Source: Verrucomicrobiota bacterium (GTDB lineage: Bacteria; Verrucomicrobiota; Lentisphaeria; JABSQK01; JAJFLO01). Taken from it: a stretch of 36,985 nt of DNA. The stretch covers positions 1 to 36,985 of the forward strand of contig JAJFLQ010000073.1 of the NCBI GenBank assembly GCA_021772615.1, read 5' to 3'. A program made the position numbers and the translations under genes. Every line of letters begins with the position of its first letter. Position 1 is the stretch's first letter. Under the pieces are notes generated by a model, which was not told where the DNA came from, ran no database searches, and was given only the letters and a program-made list of their open reading frames with translations. This document shows positions 9,136 through 21,100 of the stretch, in pieces.

Positions 9136-12100
9136 TTAGTCGACACTCACACCGCTGTTTCCAGCCACATCCTGAATCGCATCCAGATCGACACTCACCG
9201 ACGACGAATTGTTCCACGCAGTCGGCGGTGTTATTACAATCACGCGGGAATCCTCACGAACCTCGATCTCAACGTCCTGCGAATGCGCGACTGTCAGAAT
9301 TCCTTCATCCAAGAGATCAACAGCGGCATCGCCTATCAGCACGCCGTCGTTGTCACCGCCACGAACACGTATGGACTCATGGAAACGAATCTCTAACGGA
9401 TCGAGACTTCCAATGAGGCTGGTCATATCGAAATCACCGTCCACATTGGGTACCTTGTCACCGATCTGCGGTGCAAGCGTATCTTCACCTTCCTCTACGA
9501 GTCCGTCGATATTGGCGTTAATGATATCGATCGTTGCCATGTCCAATGCGTGTCCTGCAGGTGCGGTGTCCTCATCGTCCCCAATACCCGTGCCAACCGG
9601 CATCGGCAACGTCCGCAAGCGGCGGAATATGTAGACTGCGTCACGCCCGGTCTCGAAGGCTGCCACCAGATCCACGTCGAGCCCGCCATCCACATTCTTA
9701 TATGCATCAACGTTCGCCAGCACCTGAACATCGGCAATCCGGCAGTCGCCATTCTCACGGAACTCTTCCGGCACGATTGGAACCAGACCGTTAAGATGGC
9801 CGTACAATGCTGCGCGATAGATAATCAGACCGTCAGTGTCAAACTCTACGCGACCATTCTCGTCGATGTCCAGAAGACTGATAAGCGTGTTCACATCAAT
9901 CGTGCCATTCACTACGGCCAGAGCGATATTGGCGCCTTCTCCGTCGATCGCTACAATCTGGCCACTGAGCAACTCGGCATCAAGCGCGATCTCTTCGAAA
10001 TCGCCCAGGTCCGTTCCGCCGGCGCCAACACGTAGGCGGAACAGAAGATCCACCACCGTACCTTCTCCACCATTTACGGCGAGTTCACCATCGGCACGAT
10101 CAATGACGATCCACACAATACTTTCACTCACCACGGTGTCGTCAACGAATGCGGCAACATGCGCCCCGGCCGTAACCAGGTCGCCCGCTACGGGTGAAAG
10201 CATATCCTTATTCAGGAACTCCAGCTGGGTACCGTCGTAAACAATCGGAAATGCCAGCGTTTGCAGATCTGTGACGTCAGCGTTTATTGAAACGCTCACC
10301 CATTGATTCTCACGCTGACCATCGGATTCACCCACCCCAATCTCAACGACCAACTCAAGACGCTTGATCACGATCGACTTCGACGCAGGTGCACCGATGA
10401 GACTACCGGCGCCGCCGGCGACCGGCAGCACGCAGGGGTCACACGGATTCCCTGACGGGTCACTGATACCACCGGTGCCTGTCAACGAATTCACATCGAC
10501 GTAGTCAAGTAGCTCACCTTCAGGTGTTTCATCACCGAATTGAACGACATACCGGAACGTCAATGTGGATGTTCCACTACCGCCGAGAATGACCGCTTCA
10601 CGACCGGTGTTCAGCGCCAGTCGAAGCTGACCGCTCGCAACCACCTTTTCCGAGAATTCCACATCGATATCGATGATCTCTCCCGGACCGTAAACACCAT
10701 CGGCCTTGCTGGATGTCACATGAACGATCTCCGGGTCAACTGAATCCGACGTGAGCTCGATCGCAATAGCAGGCGAGTCACCATTGGCGTTACCGGAAAT
10801 GTCAAACACCGCGCCAGCCGCACATTCCAGAACGAACGTCTCATTATCACCGTCGACTATTTCTCCCGCCCGATCGACGGCGACCATCCGCTGCTCTTCG
10901 GTAAGCACAATCTCAAGCGTCGTGACGCAACCGGAGGAGACGACCGTTGCACCACCAAGATTGATCAGATTCTTTCCAACCTGTGCGTTGATGTGGCACA
11001 GGCTCAGATCCGTAGCATCCGCGTCGATGGTCTCATCGAATACGATTGACAATTCGCCCGTCCCCAGGTCCAACAACACCGGCGAACCGATTTCCATCGT
11101 AGATACGGCGGGCGACTTGATGTCGCATATCACTGACGCCGTAATGCCAAGCTGAGCCACGTTCGGCGTACCGGAATCAAGATCGTCATCTGCAACGACA
11201 CCCTCAAGGATATCGACGGTGACGGCACCGCCGTCGAAGGCGCTGCAGAACTCGGCATTGGCATCGCAACCGCCCAACAGCTGTACACGTTCCTCTTCCG
11301 TCAATTCAATGGTGATTTCATTGCCATCGACACTCGGCCCATTGGTGAATTCCGACCCCAACAACGACGTCGCGAGTGCGCTCTGCTGCACCATCACACG
11401 AACACCGTCCAAGCCCATGCTGCCAATATTCACGTCCTCACTGACGGTAATCGTCAGCCTCGACACATTATCATTGAAGTCGATCTCCACGCCGGTCACG
11501 ACCGGTGTATCCGTCACCTCCGTGACCGGGATGCCTGTCTGCCCATCATTCAGGGAATCCAGAAGATCTGTGACCACGCCTGAGTCAATGGCGAGTTCCA
11601 ATGCAGTGCCGTCACCTGCAGGGTCGCTGGATACCGGGCGTGCCGTAGCGATCTGATCGGCCGACAGTGTAAGGTCTACAACGTGGCCGTTGATCTCCGG
11701 CGTCTGATCGGATACCGTAACCGTGGTTGCGTCCTCAGTGTTCTCCAATCGCACCCCACCGGCCGACAGATCAAGGTCCGACACAACTTTGTCAAACGTA
11801 ACCGTGAGTTCGCCAGTGTTGTAATCGACATGTACACTGACTGCCAACGGCGGTCGCACGTCGGCACTTTCGTCTACCTCGGTACTCGAACTCGGATCAT
11901 TGCCGTTGTCGGCAATATCTCTGAATGCAAAGTCTGAAGCGTCCAGGAACACCGCTGTGCCCAGGCCATCACCTGCAGCCGGCGGCGTAAAGCCCGATAG
12001 CGCCAGCGCAGTGTCACGCGTACTATCGTCCAACTGTATACTGATGCTGGTAGCGTTGGCATCGACAGTCGTAATGATGTCGAAGAACGCGTCGAGATCA

Positions 12101-15100
12101 TTAATGAAGTCACCAGCGTCTGCACTCAGGCTCAAGTCGCTCAGATTGAGCGAGCTGACGTCGACGGTCTCGCAGAAATCGATCGTCAAGACTCCGGTAT
12201 CATAGTTCAGCGACGCAGCAATAACTTCGGGCGCTACAATGTCTTCAAACTCAAGCGCTACCAACGACTGGGCATCATTGTCATTTCCGACAACGTCTGT
12301 GGCTGCACCGACACCAAGTTCGACGATTACCGAGTCGGTGTCATCGGCGAACACTGACAGGGCATAGGCGTCTGCACGCGCTGCTTCATTCAGGAACACA
12401 ACGACAACACTTCCCGGGTTACCCGTGACCAGACTGTCGTCGAACAGATTGTCTTCGTCGAACGCGCTTGTGAAGAGCGCGGCAGATGTCAGGTCGTCCG
12501 CAACGACGTCCAGAATAACGACGTCGGAATTATCCAAACTCACATCGTTACCGCCAACCGTATCGCTGAGATGTATCTGTCCGAGATCAACGGCGCTGAC
12601 GGCTTCGCTGAACAACAACATCGCAATGCCGGTACCGCATTCAACATCCTCATCGGCGAAATACGCATTGCTGTAATCAACCAGTGCGTCAAGCAATTTC
12701 GGCGCTGTTGTATCCTGCATGGCCACCGTCACCGGAAGATCATCGACGTTTTCGCTTGGATTCCCAATCAAATCAGCAACTGAACCGAACGCAAGATCCA
12801 GCGCATGTCCCGACACGATTGCAAGGACGTCAACGCGCTGTGATTCAGTTAGTAGAAGTAGGAGGCTGCTGCCGTTCACGCCAACAACCAGCGCGTCTTC
12901 CAAATCCACGTCTACCGGATCCGTGTTATCGTCGAGACCACTCAGAGCAGCGCCGGACAAATCAGTGAGAACCGAATCGATCGACTCACTGAAAACTACC
13001 GTCAGCAAACCGTTGTTGAGTTTCAGTGTCGCACTTACGGCGATGGGCCCGGTGACGTCGCCACTGACCGAGATCGGCAGCCCAATTTGCTGCTTGTTCG
13101 GGTTCCCGGCCAAATCACGCACTGCGGCGACGTCCACATCGACGACGATGTTAGCGAACGAGTACAGCGTTTCGCGTTGTGCGTTTGTCAACGTGATGCA
13201 TACTTCATTATTCGCGACTGACGCACCAGCACCGGCCAGTGAAATTTCATCACTATCACTTGTATCAACCAGATAGATACGTGAGAGATTCACGGACCCG
13301 TCGTCGACTTCCTCGCTGAATGCAATCTTGAGTACGCCGTCGTCCACGTCCAACGTGATGTCGGACGGCGCATCGGCTATCACAGGGGGAGCCTTGTCGA
13401 TCGTTGTGATGCTGGCGTCGTCCACTGGATCGCCGTCCATGGTCTCGAGCGTGCCGCTGGTGAAGTCAACGGTGAATTCCGCGCCGGTAGTGAGTACGGC
13501 GCTCTCATCGAACGTCAACACCACCATCGACGAGTACGTATCCACTCCGCCTGTTGCCACGGCCAGATTGGAAACTGCCGGAACGGTCGCGAAGTCATTA
13601 ACATCGACAGTGTTGAGGTCCACATTGCTGCCGAAATTAATCTTGATTGCATCAACGAGTCCATTGCAGTCGTCATCCTGTGTATGCCCGCTCAGCAACG
13701 CTTGCGCCACGCCGCCAAAACGAGTGCCCGCAACGAGATTTGAAACCGTGTTATTGTCAAAGTTATCCAGCGCATGCACCTCATCAATCCGGCCATTAAA
13801 ACTGTACGTTGCCCCAGGGCCGCTACCGCCGATTTCGAACGGTTCATTATTGCTCAAATTATTGCCTGAGAGCGATTTTGAACCAGACAAATTGCCGTTG
13901 ATATAGACTTTCATTGTCAATCCATCGTAGGTGCCGGCGACGTGATACCACGTGTTTGTCACCGTTGTTCCTCCGCTACGAACGTAGTGCGAGGCTGCTT
14001 GCCCAAGTGCGAACCTGATTTTGCCATCACTTTGCAGAAAGAGACTCGGCCCATTCGCAGCGGTGGAAAAGGTACCTTTTCCCGCGATCCAGGAATCGGC
14101 CCTTAATCTCGCGTCATAATTAATCCAGGCGCTCAAAACCACCTTGCCGGTAGCGAATTGCAGACTTGAATTGTTGGGTATAGTGATTTTGCCGGCGGCA
14201 GCATCGTTAAAATCACGGGCGTTACCGAGATTACTGACGGGCTTGCCGGTGCCAGCGGCATTGGCGGGTACGCCGGTGACAATCGTTGCGCCTGCATTCG
14301 CTGTGCCGTTATTGCCGTTACCTGATGAATCAACAGCAGTTGTGCCGCTCGATGCGTCGAGCAGCCAAATACCACCGATGCCGGCATCACCACTGCTTTC
14401 CGTTATGGAAATCGTGAACACCGACGGTTCACTCTCATTATCATCGTTATTCACACCACCATTAGCGCCGTTGTCGAATAGCGTAACAGTCACTGTCGCC
14501 ACACCAACTGCGTCAATAACCGGAGTGAACGTCAGGTCGCCGGACAGCGCGTTTATCGCCGGCTGACCGTTTGCAGTAAACAGTTCGGGGGTATCCACGA
14601 CGACGTCGAACGCTAACGATTGACTCGTTTCATCCGCGCCGCCACCCGGGCTGATATTCGTGGCGAAGTTCGAAATCATGTGCGGTGAACGGTCGTCAAC
14701 AATGCCCACTGCAGTCTGCGAGAGATCAAACGTCGGTTCATCGTTAACCGGGATGACTGTGATTTCAATATCCATCGAAGCGGATGTAGACGGCGCTGAC
14801 CACGCAATGGCGTCGAGCCCGTCTACCGAACGACCAATGATTGAGACCACACCGCTGACGGTATCCAGAACCGCCAGGAAATGCCCGCCCGACCCGCCTT
14901 CTTCACCGTATTTCGCAGCTCCGAACAAGGTTGATGTGCCCGGACAGAAGTCCAAGGCAGCAAGACGATGACTATCGTTCACAGACAATGTACTGTCGAT
15001 GCCCGGCGCAGCGATTGCAGGATCGGGTAGCAGGATATCGGTCTGGAACGTACCGCTACCGTCAACATTGCTAAGGATGTTCAACGCTGTACCGCCGGCG

Positions 15101-18100
15101 TTCACCAGATTGCCCATCGGTGAAAAGCCAAGCCCATTGCCCTGACCGTCAACGTTTGTATTACCAACGGACGTCGCTGCGCCCGTCGATGTGTTGAGAA
15201 CAATCAACTGGTCGTCCGAGCTGCGCTTCATATATGCATACAAAACCGTACCATTTTCATTAAAGGTCATATCCGGCACATTCCGGCCATTCAAGTCCTC
15301 TATTCCGGTTGGTCCGACTTCCATGCCCATTCCCGTATCTGTGTCAATTGTTATCAAGACGCTCACTCCGTCAGCAGCGCGGTAACCAACAGCGTACAGA
15401 AGACCGTCGTTCGCACTGAAATCAATGGCGCTGATGCCATTGAAGCCAATCTGACCAATAACGGTTGCTGCGCCAGTCGTCGGATCAAGCTCATGCAAGG
15501 CAGATGCCCCACCTGCATCCTGCGACACCCCGTACAAGCGCCGCACGCCGCTATCGGACAAGGATACACTCACCGTTGCCTCGCCGTTGGCGTTCGGGGC
15601 CACCGTAAAGTCAAAGTCGCCGGTTGCCAACGATATTGTCGGCAGTACCGAGAACATTCCGGGATTGTCTGTCACAATGTCAATGAGAAGGTCGTCCGAC
15701 TCATTCGGACCGGCACTGATGTCCGTGGCGAACCCGGGATGACTGTATACACCACCATTCTGATCTTCGGCCAGAGTAATATCAAGTGTCGCCTTCGTGA
15801 TCTCCGGCGCATCGTTCACTGCGTTCACCATCACCGTAACCACTGCGGTTGCCGTCGCCCCAAAATCGTCTTCTGCCTGCAGCACAAGCACGGCCATGCC
15901 GTTTTCGTCACTCGCGAAATCGAGCGACAACGTCGTGTCCGACACGGCGTGACTGACCAGCGGCATGTTGTCATTCGAAATAACAGACAGCTCAAGCGAA
16001 TCGCCATCGGTGACGATATCCACATCGTCGAAGACGTCACTAATGTCAATCTCAAGCGGCCCGGAATCCTCACTGGCCTTGATCACGTCTGTTATTGCCG
16101 CCGTTGATGTCGACCCGCTATTGTCGACTGCGGTGATAGTAATAATAGCTGGATCGTTGACAAACGGCGGATCGTTAACCGGGTCCACCGTGATCACTTT
16201 CGTCGCCGTCGCACTGGATCCATGTTGATCTGTCGCACTCACGACAATTACAGCTTGACCATGTTGATCATCCAGCAGCGAAACGACGAGGTCGTTACCG
16301 TCCACAGAAATATCGAGCACATCCATCCCGTCGTTGCTCACAGTGGCGAACGTTAGGAAGTCACCGTCCGTCTCGATGTCCACGTCGTCGAATATCGCAC
16401 CAAGATCAATAAGCATGTCTTCATCGTCTTCGCTCAACGTCATATCCGCAGGCGCTGAGATTAGCTCAGGCTCGTCATTTACAGGCATCACCATGATAAA
16501 GCACTCGACCACGCCTGCCGTATCCACGCCACCATTGGCCGTCCCGCCGTTATCAGACAATACTACAGTGATCTTGGCGTTGCCGTGCGCATTTTCCGCC
16601 AGTACGAATTCCAGGTCGGCACTCAGCGTGGAATCGACACCCGGAAAAACAAGCTCAGGCTCAACATCGAAAAGATCCGGATTGTCGTTCGTGACCGTAA
16701 ATGTAAGGATTTGATCATCCTCATTGTCCGGCCCGGCCAACACATTCTGCGCCCAGCCCGCAACCCTGACCACACCTCCCGTTGCGAAAACCGGAGGATT
16801 GTCACCGTCTGCGTCCTCGTCGATCATGACAGTGCCGCCAACAATCACGACACTGTCGTCCTCAATCTTATCGAATGACGGCGCGTCGTTGACTGGAATG
16901 ACGTCAATATCAATGACGGCAGTATCAGTCAGCGCGCCGCCCTTTGCATCGACATTAAGATCATCTACTAAGACCTTGATCGTGTCATCGCCGTTAAGGT
17001 CTTCATCGCCAAGATATACCAGCACGGCAATCTCGTCGTTGATCTCCTCCAGCGTGCCGACAACCAGCGACGGCTCGACAGTGCCGAAATCGGCTTTGAT
17101 AGAAACCGACAATACCGTGTCACTGCCGTCTTCGATATCAGGATCACTGACGCTGACACCGAGGATAAACAACTCAACATCTTCGAACGCCACCTGACTT
17201 CCAGGCGCCGTGACAACGGGAGGACGATTGAATGTCGCAAAATTAATACTTATCTCGACTGACTCGCTTTCGCCGCCATCACCATCCGAGACACGTATAG
17301 AGACAGTTCGCTCGAAACCATCAGGGTCAACGACGGGTTTGTCGTTGCCATTCTCGAATGTCAGGCTTGCAATCAACGCTTCGACACGCTCAACCGTTGC
17401 CGCTGCTGATGTAAACAGGACGATAAAGTCCTCCCCGTTGTCGCCGCCAGTTACGAGACCCAATTCAAAGCTGATATCACCGTTTTCAACGGCAAACAAC
17501 ACGCCATCTACTATACGGAAATCACTGTCTTCAGTAATACCAATTTCATCATCTGCGGTAGCGCCCTCAATGGAAACGCGCAGCGCGCCATTGTTAAAAT
17601 TGCTTGAGTCGCTATCGGACACCTCGACGTCGCCAGCCAGCGGCACAGGTCCGCTCGCCACACAGTATTCCAAGGTGATATCACTGGAAGAAATCGTGAT
17701 CTCGGGAGGATTATCGCCGCCGTCACCGTCGCCGCCGCCACCTGGTCCGTCGCCGGTAATGATCTGCACGCATGACGCCGTGTTGCCGGATGCATCCATC
17801 GCCATCCAGGTACGAGTCACGACCAGCACCACGTTTTCGCCGTCGTGACATGATCCCGTCGACTTATCTTCAAACATTAGCATCGGTTCAGGATCACATG
17901 CATCGTGGACCCACGCCTGCCCGACAACCGGGTTGAAGAATGGGAAGATATCATCGTCACAACTAACCGTGACGTCATCCGGACATTCGATTACAGGATC
18001 AAATCCGTCCAACACTGTAATGACAGCGGAGCATACATCCGTGTTTCCATCGAGATCGGTCGCTGTAACAACAACCACGTGCTCGCCCGAGCCATAAACC

Positions 18101-21100
18101 AACGCCCCCGCTGCCGGGCTTTGAGAAATTGTGACCGAGTCGCAGTTATCTGTTGCACTAACCAGTTCCGCAAAATCCGGCACCACGATCTCGCAATTTT
18201 CATCGCTCGCCATCGTCAAGTCGGACGGACAACCAGATATAATAACCGGATCAGTCTCGTCCACTGCCGTAAATACCACAGTACATGTACTGGAGTTACC
18301 TACAGAGTCAGCGGCCGTGACTGTGATCACATGTTTACCGCGCATCACAAGTTCGTTTTCTTCGGGATCCTGGCTGATTTCGATACCATCAAGCGTATCG
18401 CAATTATCCGAGACCACAGTGTCGGCGAGTACGTCCGGTATGGCTGTTTGACAAGTTGAGTCAACGACATCTGAGGTCGGCGCCGCACAGACAAGATCGG
18501 GCGGCGAGTCGTCTACAACCGTGACGACCACGCTGCAAAGATCGGTGTTGCCGGCTGCATCCTCAGCGGTGATCCAAATCACCGTCGCCCCCAGGTCAAT
18601 TGAATTGCCCACAGCCGGACTCTGCGTAAGCGCAGGTTCACTGTCGCAGTTGTCGGACACAAACATATCACCGAGGATATCCGGAGCGAGCGCCCTGCAA
18701 TTTTCATTGGCACTCAGCGTCAGGTCGTCGGGACATTCCGACAGCTCCGGATCATCGATGTCCAAAACCTCTATCACAGCGGTGCATTCCGCCGTGTTTC
18801 CATAGTCGTCCTCAACAGTGACGACAACCACGTGCTCGCCGACACCTACAACCTCGAACGCCGCCGGGCTTTGCGTGATAGCCAGCACTGTGTCGCAATT
18901 GTCGGTCGCGGAAATTTCGGCGACCAAGTTCGGTATTTGTTCTTCGCACTCCTCATCCGCCGCCAGCGTCCTGTCGAAATTACAATTAAGAACGATGGGC
19001 GGTGCGTCATCAATTACCTCAACAATTGCATTACAGGTTTGCATGTTACCAAAGTTATCAGTGGCCTTAAACGTCACCGTCGTAATGCCCAGCGGCAACA
19101 CAGTATTTGACATTGGACTTTGGGTGATGACCACATCGGTATCACAGTTATCGTCGGCCATCACATTCGTGCGCAGATCCGGCAAGACAGCCGTACAGTT
19201 CCCTTCCGCCGACAGCGTTTTGTCGGCGCTACAATTGGTAAAGAACGGCGGATCGTCGTCAACTACCGTCACCTCAACCGTACATTCAGCCGTATTGCCG
19301 TATTCATCGGTAGCCATGATCGTCACCATCGTCACGCCGAGCCCAACGGTCGTCCCCTCAGTCGGCCCCTGCGATACCATGACATCGCTATCGCAATTAT
19401 CATCAACATCAATGTATTCAAACACATCCGGAATCATACCTTCACAATTCGTATCGGTGCCCACAGTGATGTCGGTTGAGCAACCGGACAAGATTGGTGA
19501 CTCATCATCCACTACCGTCACAACAACAGTACACGTACTGGTATTCTCCGAGCCGTCCTCAACGGTTACGATAACGACATTCTCTCCCAGCTGCAGATCA
19601 TCAAACTCGGCCGGACTCTGAGTGATGGTGATATCATCACAGTTATCACTCGCTTCGACTCCGCCAGTCACATCGGGCGCGTCGCCGATACAGTCCTCAT
19701 CGGCTGAGATAGTTAGATCGGCGCCGCATGATGCGATATCCGGCGGCGTCTCATCGATGACGTCAATGGTCACAGAACACGTGCTTGAATTCCCCGTAGT
19801 GTCCATTGCAGTAACAACGATGACCGTTTCGCCCAGGTCGAGGGCCTCTCCTACGTCAGGTTCCTGACTAACATCTACGTCGCTATCACAGTTATCCACA
19901 GCAGAAACAAGACCTGCAATATCCGGTGCGACATGCTCGCAGTTTTCGTCCGCCACAAGCGTCATATCGAAGTTGCACGAGACAATATCCGGCCCATGCA
20001 CATCAATGACCGTCACAACGGCGGTGCACACATCGGTCTCGCCCTCATCATCAGTGGCCGTCAGCGTCACGACCGTGTCGCCCAACCCAAGCGTGGTGCC
20101 TTCAGCGGGCACCTGAACAATCTGTATGTCTGTATCACAGTTGTCAGTGACGCTAATCTCCTCGGTAAGATCCGGCAAGAATTGCTCACAATTCTCATCC
20201 GCCGCCAACGTCATGTCGACATCGCAGTACGTGATCTCAAGAGGCGTGGTGTCAAGCACCATAATGGTGATCGAGCAGCTGTCGGTATTCTCCGCATCGT
20301 CGGTTGCGGTAAACACAACGACGTGCGATCCCAGGCCGAGCGTTTCGCCCGAATCCGGGCTCTGCGTAATATCGACATCGCTATCGCAATTATCCGTCGC
20401 GGTGACGCCACCCGTGAGATCGACGACAAGATACTCGCACTCACTATCGGCGCTGACCGTAAAACTGGATGCGCAAACCGTAATAACCGGAGCGGTCTGC
20501 TCGACCACGGTTACCGCCACGGTACACGCATCGGAATTGCCGTAATTGTCAACGGCGGTGATTTCCACGACCACCAGGCCCGGCTCGGCAGTGTCATTTG
20601 CGACAGGGTCCTGCGTGACACTTACATTCGTATCGCAATTGTCAGCCACACTCACGAGGCCGGCCAGATTCGGAATGAGTCCGTCACAGTTGGCGTCGGC
20701 AGCAACAGTCCTGTCGAGATCACACCCCGTTATGATCGGGTCATCGTCGTCCTCGACCGTCACCGTAACAACGCAGGTCGATGTGTTCCCGACGTTGTCG
20801 GTGAACGTCATAACAACAAGAGTGTCCTCAAGATCAATGATGGTGCCAGCCGCAGTGCCCTGCGCAATACTGACGTCGGTATCACAATTATCCGTCGCCG
20901 AGACATCGCCGGCAAGATTCGGCAACACATTCTCGCAATTTTCGTCGGTGCCGAGAGTCACGTCCGCATCACAGTCGGTGATCGTCGGATCGCCAATATC
21001 AAGAACCGTCGCAGTTGCCGTGCATGTGTCCGTGTTGCCGGCATCATCCGTCACAGTAATCACGACAGTCGTCGAACCAAGCTGAATGGTTGTACCGCTC

